A DNA stretch of 64,000 bases from Pseudomonas bubulae (GTDB lineage Bacteria; Pseudomonadota; Gammaproteobacteria; Pseudomonadales; Pseudomonadaceae). The translations under genes and the position numbers were made by a program. The DNA is taken from the NCBI RefSeq assembly GCF_900618535.1, contig NZ_UYJA01000001.1, positions 1,240,001-1,304,000 on the forward strand, read 5' to 3'. Shown here one piece after another: positions 1 to 10,207 of the stretch (the stretch's first letter is position 1; every line of letters starts with the position of its first letter). Under the pieces are notes generated by a model that saw nothing but the letters and a program-made list of their open reading frames with translations, did no database searches and had not been told where the DNA came from.

Positions 1-559
1 CAAACCATGCTGATCGGCATGGGAAAATTGCCACCCAACGTGCTGATGCCTGCGCGAATGATACAGCGCTTGCCCTCCAATTCAACATAACCGCTTGGGT
101 GGCCGTACTTTTGTATCTGGTCTGCGTCTGCAGAGTTTCATTCTTGACTTATGCAGAACCACTGATGAGCAGGCATCTCGGTGATGTGCTGCTTCAGCCG
201 TCTCAGACAAGGATCAATGTGTGCCGACTCTCTGCTCAATTCCAGGCGCAATTAGCCTTAAAGCACCAACGCCAATAATTTCGGCGAGGGAGCATCACTG
301 CACACAATCGGATCCTTGAGACCTGCCGCCAAAAAATTATGGAATGCATCCGACATGATCAGCTTGGACATGGGTAAGCATCAGCACTTTGATACCGGCA
401 AGTACAAAGTTTTCGCGGATGCAATGCACCGATGACACCGCTGACAGTGCGCTCACTGCCCTGAAACAGACCGCCGTCGATTAACAGATTACTCAGGGTG
501 CCCATCTGCAACTGATGGTGCGAACCCATGACGCCGTTGCCGGCGCCATGTTGAAACAT
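1..559 (-). pseudogene. Decayed MBL-fold metallo-hydrolase (RNA-exonuclease-like), 5' part
   Basis: No intact ORF is present, but three reading frames together rebuild the first ~180 residues of a metallo-beta-lactamase-fold protein of the CPSF/YSH1 exonuclease-like type. Frame one (559 down to ~420) gives the N-terminus with LLIDGGLFQGSE. Frame two (~420 to 345) gives LAGIKVLMLTHVQADHVG, the HxHxDH metal motif with the second His replaced by Gln. Frame three (~345 to 1) gives FLAAGLKDPIVCSDA and later GYVELEGKRCII, interrupted by in-frame stops near 240-250 and 160. At least two frameshifts and several stops are therefore present. The downstream half lies outside the window or is gone. The identification rests on motif order, not a search. 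Confidence 0.7.
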
Positions 560-654
560 GAGCTGATAAGGTACAGGTTGCTCTCAGTACAGCTCCATGA
601 AGAAGCAATTAATCCATCAACTAGTGGCTAGTAATGTGTCAGCCCAGCCCCCTA

Positions 655-2016
655 TCAGCGCAGATCCTTTTGTAAAAGGTTACCAGCACCCGTCGTTTCA
701 GTCGGATCTCTTCGGCTTTGCACCGAGAGAGGCTGGTGAAGCCCGTCACGACGCTGAGCTACAAAGTACTTGGCGATAACGATCAAGATGCCAAACAGAG
801 CGCCCAGCACCAACCCCAACAAGGTAATCAAGGCTTTTTTTGGCTTGATTGGAGCCACGGGTTCCAGAGCCTTGCGGTCAATGGATACCAGCTTCAAATT
901 AGTAAAATCGAGATTGCTAACCCCACCCAAACGGACAATTTCTGCACGCAGTGGCTCGACACCACTTAAAAAGAGGTCTTCATTTTGACGCAGCTTAAGA
1001 ACTTCGACTTCACGGTTGCTTTGCAACAACAACAGTTCACGAGCGATCTGGGCGATACGGTTTTCGGTAAAATCGTCGTTACTACGATTCTTCAAAGCAG
1101 CACGCTCTGCCTCTAGCGCCTCTACACCAAGAAAGTACAAGGGGATCTGTTGATTGTTTATTTCGGTGCGCATAAGACTGGAATCAGCCGGTCGCGCAGA
1201 ATCGCCCAAAGCGGAGGGGGTTGTAGGCTTTTGTATACCCAGCGCCTTGGCAATGCCAATGGCCTCACTCAACTGGGCCATACGATCCATGCGTCCAGTC
1301 TTGAGCTGTTGACGCAAAGCCTTGAGTTCGTCCTGCAATTGCGCGCGCTTGAGATTATCCGTCTCGAGCAAGGTAGCAATCCGCGCCTGCTTTTCGGTCT
1401 CATAGTTGGAGCGAGCAGCGTCGATCTTACCCTTGAGCTCGGTTAAACGATTATTGACGATAACCTTCAGATCGGCGGAAATTTGATCACGCTCAGCTGT
1501 AATGGCGTGATCCACAAATCCGTTAAGAATTTGCACACCGTCCACACCCTTGGGGTAGTTCAGCTCCAAGCCTATGGAAACATTAAGCGAATCAGCTTTT
1601 GTTGGATCAGGCAGAATCAGCTTCAGCGAGTCACGATTGAAATCTTCAAAACTCTGCTCCAAGGTCCGGCCCGGACGCTTGAATTGGCTGAACAGAGCCT
1701 GATTAGCTTTGAAAAAGCTCAGGCGCGTCTCATAGGACTCAAGTGATGAACCGACTTTTAACAAAGCTTCTTTAGGCGGCAAGGTGTAAACACCCGAACG
1801 ATTGAGGGCATCCAGTTCGTTGATCGCGGCAGGCCGCAAGATGCTGCTCACCTGGTACTCAGGCGTCACGAAATAGGCATAACCCAATGCTGCAATGCCA
1901 CAAAGCGCGCTCGTTGCAATGATGATGGATTTTTTGTTCCAGACCGCCTGAAATAAAGTGAACAGGTCCACTTCAAACGACGGATTTCCAGCGGGGATAC
2001 GGGATTTGCTATTCAC
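655..2016 (-). CDS. wzz: Wzz-family O-antigen chain-length regulator
   Basis: This 453-residue inner-membrane polysaccharide co-polymerase would set the modal length of O-antigen made by Wzy. Residues ~30-50 form the first transmembrane helix after a short cytoplasmic N-terminus. A long periplasmic region rich in predicted coiled coil follows (~55-390). A second helix at ~397-418 is preceded by a proline/lysine-rich stretch (PIKPKKA), as is typical of Wzz. A cytoplasmic tail of about 34 residues follows, longer than usual. The protein is longer than the 320-380 residues of short-type Wzz, so it may specify long chains. It lies next to lapA and ihfB, the position of wzz at the O-antigen locus in P. 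aeruginosa. Specificity cannot be read from sequence. Confidence 0.85.
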   Translation of the reverse strand: MNSKSRIPAGNPSFEVDLFTLFQAVWNKKSIIIATSALCGIAALGYAYFVTPEYQVSSILRPAAINELDALNRSGVYTLPPKEALLKVGSSLESYETRLSFFKANQALFSQFKRPGRTLEQSFEDFNRDSLKLILPDPTKADSLNVSIGLELNYPKGVDGVQILNGFVDHAITAERDQISADLKVIVNNRLTELKGKIDAARSNYETEKQARIATLLETDNLKRAQLQDELKALRQQLKTGRMDRMAQLSEAIGIAKALGIQKPTTPSALGDSARPADSSLMRTEINNQQIPLYFLGVEALEAERAALKNRSNDDFTENRIAQIARELLLLQSNREVEVLKLRQNEDLFLSGVEPLRAEIVRLGGVSNLDFTNLKLVSIDRKALEPVAPIKPKKALITLLGLVLGALFGILIVIAKYFVAQRRDGLHQPLSVQSRRDPTETTGAGNLLQKDLR

Positions 2017-2335
2017 AACCGGGGCCTGCCTTCTAAAATAAACTGCGGGCTCGTTATGCAGGAATTCTTACATACGCTTAACTGGCTTTTATTGTTTTAA
2101 TCATCAGGCTTGAGCATCAATGCGCACCTGATAAAGCATAAAAATCACTGGCAATCGAGAGCAGCCCGCATTTTGCCAGCATTCCAGAACATTTCAATAT
2201 AAGAGTGGCACAATGATGTTATTTCCGGCTCAACGGAATGTTTGAGGCTTAAACCATTCTTTAAATACCAACTATCCAAACATTCCTTTCCCTGCCTAAT
2301 GCGCCATCCATGGTGCAAATGGGATCCAGACGCGC
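2017..2335. other. Intergenic region upstream of wzz
   Basis: This 319-bp stretch lies between lapA and wzz, both on the minus strand. It is noticeably A+T-richer than the flanking genes and presumably holds the wzz promoter. I found no ops/JUMPstart element (GGCGGTAG) on the minus strand and no convincing terminator. No ORF in it looks like a real gene. Confidence 0.5.
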
Positions 2336-2605
2336 CTAAATTGCTGGCTTGGCTTGCACCATCAGCTCGAGCTTCAGCTTGCGGGCTTTGCGACTGTAGG
2401 CTAGCCAACCCAGAACAGGGCCGATAGCCATACCTAGCAGCAGTGCGCAGATGATCAACAACGACCCAGGTAATTCGGGTGTGCGCCAGCCCAAAAACAC
2501 CAATGCTACAGGCTGTTGATTTTCCAGGATAAAAATAAGCACCCCAAAAATGACAATCAGCCCAAATACCACTGACGCAGCACGCTTAAAGGTACGCATC
2601 GGCAA
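2336..2605 (-). CDS. lapA: LapA-domain (DUF1049) inner-membrane protein
   Basis: This is an 89-residue protein with two hydrophobic helices (about residues 9-27 and 46-68), a short periplasmic loop containing FLGWRTPELPGS, and a basic cytoplasmic tail (YSRKARKLKLE). This is the layout of the LapA/YciS family, which in E. coli works with LapB in controlling lipopolysaccharide synthesis through LpxC turnover. No lapB (yciM) gene follows; instead wzz lies downstream. It starts 17 bp after ihfB and is probably co-transcribed with it. The family assignment is firm; the role in this organism is inferred. Confidence 0.8.
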   Translation of the reverse strand: MPMRTFKRAASVVFGLIVIFGVLIFILENQQPVALVFLGWRTPELPGSLLIICALLLGMAIGPVLGWLAYSRKARKLKLELMVQAKPAI

Positions 2606-2622
2606 CTCCTGTTCCCTGAAGG

Positions 2623-2919
2623 TTAAATGTCGTCTTCCTCATCCTCGTTCACCCGGTCTCGCAGCTCTTTGCCCGGTTTGAAATGAGGCACAAATTTTCC
2701 ATCCAGGCTGACCGACTGGCCTGTCTTGGGGTTGCGGCCTACACGAGGGGCGCGGTAATGCAGGGAGAAGCTGCCAAAACCACGGATTTCAATACGATCC
2801 CCGGTCGCGAGGCATTGAGACATTTGTTCAAGCATGGTCTTGATGGCCAACTCCACATCCTTGGATGAGAGTAGCCCTTGATGGGTGACAATTCGTTCGA
2901 TCAACTCCGACTTCGTCAT
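2623..2919 (-). CDS. ihfB: Integration host factor beta subunit
   Basis: This 98-residue DNA-bending protein pairs with IhfA and acts in sigma54 transcription, recombination and nucleoid structure. It begins [11 protein letters not shown] and contains [12 protein letters not shown] followed by the DNA-intercalating arm with GRNPKTGQ, whose proline inserts into the minor groove. The C-terminus is acidic (NEDEEDDI). Length matches the family (about 94-100). Its position downstream of rpsA is conserved in gammaproteobacteria. A terminator after rpsA (3203-3231) suggests that ihfB also has its own promoter. Confidence 0.95.
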   Translation of the reverse strand: MTKSELIERIVTHQGLLSSKDVELAIKTMLEQMSQCLATGDRIEIRGFGSFSLHYRAPRVGRNPKTGQSVSLDGKFVPHFKPGKELRDRVNEDEEDDI

Positions 2920-3008
2920 ATTTTTCCCTTCTTTTTCAAGCAGCTAGATCAGCGCTCCCAAGGTTTTAGCATGATCGAATGAATTTGAACAGCCCAGGGA
3001 TTGACTTA

Positions 3009-3036
3009 TCTTTACAACCCGCATAAGCACTGTAAA
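3009..3036 (-). promoter_or_regulatory. Possible ihfB promoter
   Basis: On the minus strand, TTTACA (3036-3031) and TAAAGA (3014-3009) are separated by 16 bp, a weak sigma70-like pair about 90 bp before the ihfB start. The rest of 2920-3202 holds no gene I can support. It was called by eye only; other start points are possible. Confidence 0.3.
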
Positions 3037-3202
3037 AAATCGACTCCACCACCCACCATCATAGCCATCAGGCCCAAACAGCCCATGGTCGCTCACAGGC
3101 CGCACAGCGACAGCACTCACCCTGCCCCACAGCTAGCTCCCTGACGTGCAGCAAACCGACCTACAAAAGATCCTGCTAAGCACCATCACAAATCGCAGGC
3201 AC

Positions 3203-3231
3203 AAAAAAGGGCGACCTAAGTCGCCCTTTTT
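3203..3231 (-). terminator. Rho-independent terminator of rpsA
   Basis: A 7-bp GC stem (3209-3215 with 3220-3226) with a CTAA loop is flanked by six A's on the left and five T's on the right. It therefore works as a terminator for minus-strand rpsA transcripts and could act on the plus strand too. It lies 18 bp after the rpsA stop. Confidence 0.85.
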
Positions 3232-3248
3232 CTATGGTCAATCAGAAC

Positions 3249-4943
3249 TTAGTTCTGTTTTTCCATTTGTGCACGCAGCAGGTCGCCCAAAGTGGTCGGA
3301 CCAGCAGCAATGTCAGAGGTAGCTGGCTTGTCGCGCAGGCTCTGGATTGCTTCTTTCTCTTCAGCATCATCTTTCGACTTGATGGAGAGTTGGATTACGC
3401 GGCTCTTGCGATCAACGCTGATGATCTTGGCTTCTACTTCTTCGCCTTCTTTCAGAACGTTGCGCGCGTCTTCAACGCGGTCACGGCTGATTTCGGAGGC
3501 TTTCAGAGTCGCTTCGATATCGTTGGCCAGAGTGATGATGGCGCCTTTAGCGTCAACTTCTTTCACGATGCCCTTAACGATTGCGCCTTTGTCGTTCTCT
3601 TGTACGTACTCGGAGAACGGATCGCTTTCCAGCTGCTTGATACCCAGGGAGATGCGCTCGCGCTCTGGATCAACAGACAGGATAACGGTGTCCAGCTCGT
3701 CGCCCTTCTTGAAACGACGTACGGCTTCTTCGCCAACTTCGTTCCAGGAGATGTCGGACAGGTGAACCAGGCCGTCGATGCCGCCGTCCAGACCAATGAA
3801 GATACCGAAATCGGTGATCGACTTGATGGTGCCGGAGATTTTATCGCCCTTGTTGAACTGGCCAGAGAAATCTTCCCATGGGTTAGATTTGCACTGCTTG
3901 ATGCCCAGGGAGATACGACGACGCTCTTCGTCGATGTCCAGAACCATAACTTCCACTTCGTCGCCGACTTGTACGACTTTCGAAGGGTGGATGTTTTTGT
4001 TGGTCCAGTCCATTTCCGAAACGTGTACCAGACCTTCAACGCCTTCTTCCAGCTCTGCGAAGCAGCCGTAGTCAGTCAGGTTGGTTACACGAGCGGTAAC
4101 GCGAGTGCTTTCTGGGTAACGGGCTTTGATAGCAACCCATGGATCTTCGCCCAGTTGCTTCAGGCCCAGGGAAACACGATTGCGTTCGCGATCATATTTC
4201 AGAACCTTGACATCGATCTCGTCGCCAACGTTGACGATTTCGGAAGGATGCTTGATACGCTTCCAAGCCATGTCAGTGATGTGCAGCAGGCCATCAACGC
4301 CACCCAGATCGACGAATGCGCCGTAATCGGTGAGGTTTTTGACGATACCTTTAACTTGCTGACCTTCTTGCAGCGATTCCAGCAGAGCTTCACGCTCGGC
4401 GGAGTTCTCTGCTTCAAGCACGCTGCGACGCGAAACAACTACGTTGTTGCGCTTCTGGTCCAGCTTGATGACCTTGAATTCCAGCTCTTTGCCTTCCAGG
4501 TGCGTAGTATCGCGCACTGGACGAACGTCAACCAGAGAACCTGGCAGGAACGCACGGATGCCGTTAACGTCGACAGTGAAGCCGCCTTTAACCTTACCGT
4601 TGATAACGCCCTTGACCACTTCTTCTGCTGCGAAGGCTGCTTCCAGAACGATCCAGCATTCAGCGCGCTTGGCTTTTTCACGGGACAGTTTGGTTTCGCC
4701 AAAGCCGTCTTCGACCGCGTCCAGCGCAACGTGAACTTCATCACCGATGTTGATGTTCAGTTCGCCAGCGTCGTTGTGGAACTGCTCCAGCGGGATGAGG
4801 CCTTCCGACTTCAAACCAGCGTGAACGGTAACCCAACCAGCTTGGTAATCGATATCAACGATGATAGCGGTGATGATCGAGCCAGCCTGAAGATTCAGGG
4901 TTTTTAGGCTTTCTTCAAAGAGTTCTGCAAAGCTTTCGCTCAT
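3249..4943 (-). CDS. rpsA: 30S ribosomal protein S1
   Basis: This 564-residue mRNA-binding ribosomal protein is needed for initiation on structured or leaderless-weak mRNAs. It begins [14 protein letters not shown] and carries six S1 OB-fold repeats. Those from the third onward show the recurring pattern VTDYG-F-L-GxxGLxHxS followed by GDE and SLGIKQ. Length is close to that of E. coli S1 (557). The gene sits downstream of cmk, an arrangement conserved across gammaproteobacteria, with a 123-bp leader between them that can fold into hairpins. Codon choice looks strongly biased, as expected for a highly expressed gene. Confidence 0.97.
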   Translation of the reverse strand: MSESFAELFEESLKTLNLQAGSIITAIIVDIDYQAGWVTVHAGLKSEGLIPLEQFHNDAGELNINIGDEVHVALDAVEDGFGETKLSREKAKRAECWIVLEAAFAAEEVVKGVINGKVKGGFTVDVNGIRAFLPGSLVDVRPVRDTTHLEGKELEFKVIKLDQKRNNVVVSRRSVLEAENSAEREALLESLQEGQQVKGIVKNLTDYGAFVDLGGVDGLLHITDMAWKRIKHPSEIVNVGDEIDVKVLKYDRERNRVSLGLKQLGEDPWVAIKARYPESTRVTARVTNLTDYGCFAELEEGVEGLVHVSEMDWTNKNIHPSKVVQVGDEVEVMVLDIDEERRRISLGIKQCKSNPWEDFSGQFNKGDKISGTIKSITDFGIFIGLDGGIDGLVHLSDISWNEVGEEAVRRFKKGDELDTVILSVDPERERISLGIKQLESDPFSEYVQENDKGAIVKGIVKEVDAKGAIITLANDIEATLKASEISRDRVEDARNVLKEGEEVEAKIISVDRKSRVIQLSIKSKDDAEEKEAIQSLRDKPATSDIAAGPTTLGDLLRAQMEKQN

Positions 4944-5066
4944 TTTAATTCCTGTTGTTCAAGGGCGAAGGAATACGCCCATCAGCCACATTCCAGACAA
5001 TGTGGGTTACGTTCATATAAAAGAAGGCATGCAGGACTATTTCTGGTCTCCTGCACGCTTTCTTGG
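4944..5066 (-). promoter_or_regulatory. rpsA 5' leader with two hairpins
   Basis: Read on the minus strand, the space between cmk and rpsA holds two inverted repeats. One, at about 5029-5054, pairs TGCAGGAGAC with GTCCTGCA. The other, at about 4984-5004, pairs CCACATT with AATGTGG, with GGA at the edge of its loop. They are followed by the ribosome binding site ACAGGA. In other gammaproteobacteria S1 represses its own translation by binding a folded rpsA leader. That this leader acts so is inference from position and structure. Confidence 0.5.
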
Positions 5067-5753
5067 TCATCCAGCGATATCGCGAAGTGCGATTTCGCTC
5101 ATGATGCGTTCCAGCACCTGCTCGATGGACAACTCCGTGGAGTCCAGCTGTATGGCATCAGCCGCCGGCTTGAGCGGGGCTATTGCACGCTGTGTGTCAC
5201 GCTCGTCGCGGGCACGAATCTCATCTAGCAGACCCGAGAGACTAACATCATCGCCCTTGGCCTTCAACTGCAAGTAACGGCGGCGGGCCCGTTCCTCAGC
5301 GCTAGCGGTCAGAAAAACCTTCAATGGCGCGTCAGGAAAGACCACGGTACCCATGTCCCGACCATCTGCAACCAGCCCCGGGAACTCAAGGAAAGCACGC
5401 TGACGCTGCAGCAACGCATCGCGAACAGCCGGCAAAGCCGCGACTTTCGAGGCTCCGGCCGCTACGGTCTCACTGCGGATGGCGTGAGTCACGTCATCAC
5501 CTTCCAGAATGATCCGCGCCGGCTTACCGTCCGTCGCGCCGATGAACTGCACATCAAGATGCGCAGCCAGTTTTTCCAGCAACGCCTCGTTATCCAGGGC
5601 CACACCATGGTTACCTGCGGCAAACGCCAGCAGGCGGTACAGAGCACCGGAGTCGAGCAAATTCCACCCCAGGCGCTTGGCCAGGATGCCAGCAACCGTG
5701 CCTTTACCTGAACCGCTTGGGCCGTCGATGGTGATAACCGGTGCCGAAACCAT
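5067..5753 (-). CDS. cmk: Cytidylate kinase
   Basis: This 228-residue enzyme phosphorylates CMP and dCMP with ATP. It has the P-loop GPSGSGKGT near the N-terminus, the CMP-binding DGRDMGT motif and the LID-region arginines (AEERARRRY). An upstream in-frame ATG exists, but the start at 5753 gives the family length and N-terminus [12 protein letters not shown]. It has AAGAGG as ribosome binding site, and its ATG shares one base with the TGA of tyrA-aroA (TGATG), so the two are translationally coupled. Confidence 0.95.
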   Translation of the reverse strand: MVSAPVITIDGPSGSGKGTVAGILAKRLGWNLLDSGALYRLLAFAAGNHGVALDNEALLEKLAAHLDVQFIGATDGKPARIILEGDDVTHAIRSETVAAGASKVAALPAVRDALLQRQRAFLEFPGLVADGRDMGTVVFPDAPLKVFLTASAEERARRRYLQLKAKGDDVSLSGLLDEIRARDERDTQRAIAPLKPAADAIQLDSTELSIEQVLERIMSEIALRDIAG

Positions 5754-7984
5754 CACGAGTTTGCCTCTTGAGCAACACGCATGCCCACTTGCTTGCACAG
5801 AGCAAGGAAGTTGGGGAAAGAAGTCGCCACGTTGGCGCAATCATGGATACGGATGGGTGCGGTTGCGCGCAACGAAGCCACACTGAAGGCCATTGCGATA
5901 CGGTGATCGCCATGACCATGAACCTCACCACCGCCAATAGTGCCACCATCAATGATGATGCCATCCGGTGTCGGCTCGCACTTCACACCCAGGGTCAGCA
6001 AGCCATCTGCCATTACCTGGATCCGGTCGGACTCCTTGACCCGCAGCTCTTCAGCACCCCGAAGGATCGTACGACCCTCAGCCACGGCCGCGGCCACAAA
6101 GAGTACCGGGAACTCGTCAATCGCCAGCGGCACCAGCTCTTCAGGAATCTCGATACCCTTGAGTTTAGCAGCCCGCACGCGCAGGTCCGCCACCGGCTCA
6201 CCGCCCACTTCACGTTGATTTTCCAGGGTGATATCCGCCCCCATCAGACGCAAGATGTCGATAACGCCAGTACGGGTCGGGTTGATGCCCACATGCTCAA
6301 GCAGCAGATCCGAGCCTTCTGCGATCGAAGCGGCGACCAGGAAGAACGCCGACGAGGAAATATCCCCCGGCACTTCGATATGGGTCGCCGTCAGCTTGTG
6401 GCCCGACTCAACCGAAGCAGTAGGACCATTAACAGTTACCGGGTATCCGAACCCTTGCAGCATGCGCTCGGTATGGTCACGAGTCGGTGCAGGCTCGGTT
6501 ACCGAGGTCTTGCCTTCTGCATACAGGCCCGCCAGCAACAGGCAGGATTTAACCTGGGCACTGGCCATCGGCAAGGTGTAATCCATGCCCTTGAGCGCAT
6601 GACCACCACGAATGGTCATCGGCGGGCGACCTTCGGCAGCGGTCTCAATCACGGCACCCATTTCACGCAATGGATTGGCCACACGGTTCATCGGGCGCTT
6701 GGTCAGGGACGCATCGCCGGTCAGGGTGGTGTCGAAGCTCTGAGCTGCCAGCAGGCCGGACAACAGGCGCATCGAAGTACCCGAGTTGCCCAGGTAGATC
6801 GGGCCAGGTGGCGCTTTCAGACCGTGCAGGCCAACGCCATGAATGGTCACGCGACCATGATGCGGGCCCTCAATCACCACGCCCATGTCACGGAACGCCT
6901 GCAGCGTCGCCAGGGCGTCTTCACCCTCAAGGAAACCTTCCACTTCGGTCGTACCTTCAGCCAGCGAGCCGAGCATGATCGAGCGGTGGGAAATGGATTT
7001 GTCGCCTGGTACGCGAATTCGGCCAGTTACTTGACCACCAGGATTTGCCAAAAAAATCAGATCGTTGGAATTCATAGCGTCCACATATGCCCGGCGGGCC
7101 AGGATTTTACTGAAATGCTCGCGGGCAACCCGGGCGCGAGTGAAAACGCCCAGCAATTGATGCCCATCCCCTGCATCGACCGCGTCGCGCAAAGCGTCGA
7201 GATCACTGCGAAATGTATCCAATGTGCGCAGCACTGCCTCGCGATTAGCGAGAAAAATGTCATGCCACATTACCGGGTCGCTGCCGGCGATTCTTGTGAA
7301 ATCACGGAAGCCACCCGCTGCGTAACGGAAGATGTCCAGATTCTCGTTGCGCTTGGCAAGAGAGTCCACCAGCCCGAAAGCCAGCAAATGAGGTAAATGG
7401 CTGGTTGCAGCCAGTACCTCGTCATGTCGCTCGACCTGCATATGCTCGACGTCTGCCCCCAGGGCGCGCCACATCGCATCAACCAGAGCCAGCGCATCGG
7501 CATCGGTCTGAGCCACAGGCGTCAAAATCACCTTGTGCCTCTCAAACAGACTGGCATTCGAAGCTTCTACACCACTCTGTTCAGACCCGGCAATCGGATG
7601 GCCAGGTACAAAGCGCGCAGGCATGCCACCAAAGGCTTGTGCCGCTGCCCGCACAACATTGCCTTTGGCACTGCCCACATCGGTAAGCACCGCGTTACCC
7701 AGATCCATGCCCGCCAGAAGGCCGAGCATTTTTTCCATGGCCAGAATCGGCACGGCCAACTGAATCACATCTGCGCCCACGCAAGCAGCGGCCAGATTTG
7801 CTTCACAGCGATCGACCACTCCCAGCTCAACGGCCAGAACACAGGATTCGGGATCGAGATCAACACCGACCACTTCGTCGCACAGACCGCTCTCACGCAT
7901 GCCCTTGGCGAAAGACCCGCCAATCAGACCCAACCCGACAACGACCAGCCGCCCTATTACAGGCCTTACAGATTGCACAGACAT
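5753..7984 (-). CDS. tyrA-aroA: Fused prephenate dehydrogenase / EPSP synthase
   Basis: This 743-residue bifunctional protein joins two aromatic-pathway enzymes. Residues 1-~300 are a TyrA-type NAD(P)-dependent dehydrogenase with Rossmann motif [12 protein letters not shown] and the HPIAGSE motif. From about residue 304 (an internal Met at 7075) begins a complete 3-phosphoshikimate 1-carboxyvinyltransferase with [19 protein letters not shown] and RVKESDRI. Such fusions are known in Pseudomonas. The start at 7984 is chosen because it lies 4 bp after the hisC stop and gives the expected N-terminus; a longer frame would run into hisC. It is followed by cmk with a one-base overlap and is part of the serC-pheA-hisC-tyrA/aroA-cmk operon. 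Confidence 0.95.
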   Translation of the reverse strand: MSVQSVRPVIGRLVVVGLGLIGGSFAKGMRESGLCDEVVGVDLDPESCVLAVELGVVDRCEANLAAACVGADVIQLAVPILAMEKMLGLLAGMDLGNAVLTDVGSAKGNVVRAAAQAFGGMPARFVPGHPIAGSEQSGVEASNASLFERHKVILTPVAQTDADALALVDAMWRALGADVEHMQVERHDEVLAATSHLPHLLAFGLVDSLAKRNENLDIFRYAAGGFRDFTRIAGSDPVMWHDIFLANREAVLRTLDTFRSDLDALRDAVDAGDGHQLLGVFTRARVAREHFSKILARRAYVDAMNSNDLIFLANPGGQVTGRIRVPGDKSISHRSIMLGSLAEGTTEVEGFLEGEDALATLQAFRDMGVVIEGPHHGRVTIHGVGLHGLKAPPGPIYLGNSGTSMRLLSGLLAAQSFDTTLTGDASLTKRPMNRVANPLREMGAVIETAAEGRPPMTIRGGHALKGMDYTLPMASAQVKSCLLLAGLYAEGKTSVTEPAPTRDHTERMLQGFGYPVTVNGPTASVESGHKLTATHIEVPGDISSSAFFLVAASIAEGSDLLLEHVGINPTRTGVIDILRLMGADITLENQREVGGEPVADLRVRAAKLKGIEIPEELVPLAIDEFPVLFVAAAVAEGRTILRGAEELRVKESDRIQVMADGLLTLGVKCEPTPDGIIIDGGTIGGGEVHGHGDHRIAMAFSVASLRATAPIRIHDCANVATSFPNFLALCKQVGMRVAQEANS

Positions 7985-7988
7985 TACA

Positions 7989-9101
7989 TCAACCACGAGC
8001 AAGAACCTTGGACAGCGCTTCAAGCAGGCGAGTGTTTTCCGCCGGCAAACCAATAGTGATACGCAGATGGTCAGGCATTCCGTAGTTGGCCACCGGACGC
8101 ACTATGACACCTTCACGCAACAGCCCCTGATAGACGGGAGCCGCTACCTGACCGAGATCCAGCGCGATAAAATTGCCGCGCGACGGGATCCAGCCCAGGC
8201 CCAACTCACGAAAACCGTCCTGTAACTGCTGCATGCCGGCCTCGTTCAGGCGGCGGCTTTGCTCCAGGTAATCGCTGTCTTTCAGCGCCGCGCAAGCCGC
8301 AGCCAGCGCCAGACTGTTGACGTTGAATGGCTGGCGAACGCGGTTCAGCACATCGGCCACCACCGCCGTTGACAACCCATAACCCACCCGCAACGCGGCC
8401 AGGCCATAGGCCTTGGAGAACGTGCGGGAAACCAGCAGGTTGGGATACCCCGACAAAAACTCCAGACCATCGGGCAGATCACCGCCCTCTGCGTACTCGA
8501 TATAAGCTTCGTCCAGCACCACAAGCACGTGTTCGGGCACGTCCTGCAAAAACTCGTTCAGCGCATCGACGCCAAACCAGGTACCGGTCGGGTTGTTCGG
8601 GTTGGCAATAAAGACCACCCGGGTATCACTGTCGATGGCAGCCAGCATGGCAGGCAGGTCATGCCCCCAGTCCTTGGCCGGCACAACGCGGGCCTGGGCA
8701 CCTACCGCCTGGGTCACAATCGGATACACGGCAAATGCATGCTCACTGAACACGGCATTTAGCCCCGGCGCCAGGTAGGCACGCGCCACCAGCTCCAGAA
8801 TATCGTTAGAACCGTTGCCCAGTGTTACCTGGTCAAGCTGTACGCCACACTGCTCAGCCAACAGGCTTTTCAGGGCAAAGCCATTGCCATCCGGGTAGCG
8901 CGTCAATTCGGCCAGCTCGGCACGAATGGCTTCCAGCGCCTTGGGGCTCGCACCCAAAGGGTTTTCGTTGCTGGCCAGCTTGACGATCATGGCCGGATCC
9001 AGATCCAGTTCACGCGCCAGCTCATCCACAGGTTTACCCGGGACATAAGGCGAAAGTTGTTGTACGCCCGGCTGTGCCAGGGCGAGGAAATCACCGCTCA
9101 T
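7989..9101 (-). CDS. hisC: Histidinol-phosphate aminotransferase-family enzyme
   Basis: This 370-residue PLP enzyme has the lysine motif SRTFSKAYGLAALRVGY and the substrate-binding ASNENPLG near the N-terminus. Formally it is HisC, but its place between pheA and tyrA-aroA in an aromatic operon suggests that its main work is transamination of prephenate or aromatic keto acids. Pseudomonads carry a second hisC elsewhere and this copy is usually called hisC2. It begins 11 bp after the pheA stop. Confidence 0.92.
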   Translation of the reverse strand: MSGDFLALAQPGVQQLSPYVPGKPVDELARELDLDPAMIVKLASNENPLGASPKALEAIRAELAELTRYPDGNGFALKSLLAEQCGVQLDQVTLGNGSNDILELVARAYLAPGLNAVFSEHAFAVYPIVTQAVGAQARVVPAKDWGHDLPAMLAAIDSDTRVVFIANPNNPTGTWFGVDALNEFLQDVPEHVLVVLDEAYIEYAEGGDLPDGLEFLSGYPNLLVSRTFSKAYGLAALRVGYGLSTAVVADVLNRVRQPFNVNSLALAAACAALKDSDYLEQSRRLNEAGMQQLQDGFRELGLGWIPSRGNFIALDLGQVAAPVYQGLLREGVIVRPVANYGMPDHLRITIGLPAENTRLLEALSKVLARG

Positions 9102-9112
9102 GTTTTATCGCC

Positions 9113-10207
9113 TCAGAGAACCGCTTTCGGGTAGGAACCCAATACTTTAAGCGCTACGGCTTCTTGACTGATCTGCTCCAGGACACTTTTGACCAAGGGG
9201 TCGCGGTGATGACCAGCAAAGTCGATGAAAAACACATAGGTCCATTTACCGCTACGCGAAGGACGCGTCTCAATGCGCGTCAGATCGATCCCGTTCTCAT
9301 GGAACGGCACCAGCAGCTCATGCAGGGCCCCAGGACGGTTGCTCATGGACACAATGATCGACGTCTTGTCATCGCCAGTGGGTGGCACTTCCTGACTGCC
9401 AATCATCAAGAACCGCGTGGAGTTGTCCGGGCGGTCTTCAATTTTTTCGGCCAGTCGGGTCAAGCCGTACAGGCCAGCAGCCATATCACCGGCAATGGCA
9501 GCGGAGTTCCACTCACCCTTGACCCGTTTGGCCGCTTCGGCATTGCTCGACACCGCAATACGCTCGACATTCGGGTAGTGTGCATCCAGCCATTTGCGGC
9601 ACTGAGCCAGCGACTGGGCGTGGGAGTAAATGCGGCTGATACTGTCCGTTTTGGTGTTTTCGCCGACCAGCAGGTGATGGTGGATGCGCAGCTCTACTTC
9701 ACCGCAGATCACCATGTCATGCTCAAGGAAGCTGTCGAGAGTGTGGTTGACTGCGCCTTCTGTGGAGTTTTCCACTGGCACCACGCCAAAATTCACCGCA
9801 CCGGCAGCGACTTCACGAAACACTTCGTCGATGGCCGCCATCGGCTTGCTGATCACGGCATGGCCAAAGTGCTTCATGGCCGCAGCCTGGGTAAAGGTGC
9901 CTTCCGGGCCGAGATAAGCCACTTTCAGCGGCTGCTCCAGCGCCAGGCACGAGGACATGATTTCGCGGAACAACCGCGCCATCTCTTCGTTGCCCAACGG
10001 GCCTTTATTGCGCTCCATAACGCGCTTGAGCACCTGAGCCTCACGCTCAGGCCGGTAAAATACCGGCACTTCACCCTCAGCCAGGGAAGCCATCTTGACC
10101 CGCGCCACTTCCTGGGCACAACGCGCCCGCTCGCTGATAAGCTCCAGGACTTTTTCGTCCAGACTGTCGATACGCAGGCGCAGCGCCTTGAGTTCTTGCT
10201 CGGACAT
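9113..10207 (-). CDS. pheA: Bifunctional chorismate mutase / prephenate dehydratase (P-protein)
   Basis: This 364-residue enzyme takes chorismate to phenylpyruvate. Residues ~1-90 are the helical AroQ-type chorismate mutase (LRLRIDSLDEKVLELISER). Residues ~95-270 are the prephenate dehydratase with the TRF catalytic motif in NSTRFLMIG. The last ~85 residues are an ACT domain with NRPGALHELL and the phenylalanine-binding ETRPSR motif, so feedback inhibition is likely. Its ATG overlaps the serC TAA by one base (TAATG), indicating translational coupling. Confidence 0.96.
   Translation of the reverse strand: MSEQELKALRLRIDSLDEKVLELISERARCAQEVARVKMASLAEGEVPVFYRPEREAQVLKRVMERNKGPLGNEEMARLFREIMSSCLALEQPLKVAYLGPEGTFTQAAAMKHFGHAVISKPMAAIDEVFREVAAGAVNFGVVPVENSTEGAVNHTLDSFLEHDMVICGEVELRIHHHLLVGENTKTDSISRIYSHAQSLAQCRKWLDAHYPNVERIAVSSNAEAAKRVKGEWNSAAIAGDMAAGLYGLTRLAEKIEDRPDNSTRFLMIGSQEVPPTGDDKTSIIVSMSNRPGALHELLVPFHENGIDLTRIETRPSRSGKWTYVFFIDFAGHHRDPLVKSVLEQISQEAVALKVLGSYPKAVL

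Noticed and set aside
2017..2335. ops/JUMPstart antitermination element before wzz
   Set aside because: The GGCGGTAG core is not present on the minus strand in this interval.
2145..2408. 87-codon minus-strand ORF between lapA and wzz
   Set aside because: It overlaps lapA in another frame, has no convincing ribosome binding site and no hydrophobic or family pattern.
3234..4907. Open frame of about 557 codons on the plus strand opposite rpsA
   Set aside because: It is antisense to a clear rpsA gene; the translation has no family features and the open frame follows from the biased codon use of rpsA.
5741..7396. Open frame of about 550 codons opposite tyrA-aroA
   Set aside because: Antisense to a gene with full motif support; no recognisable protein features.
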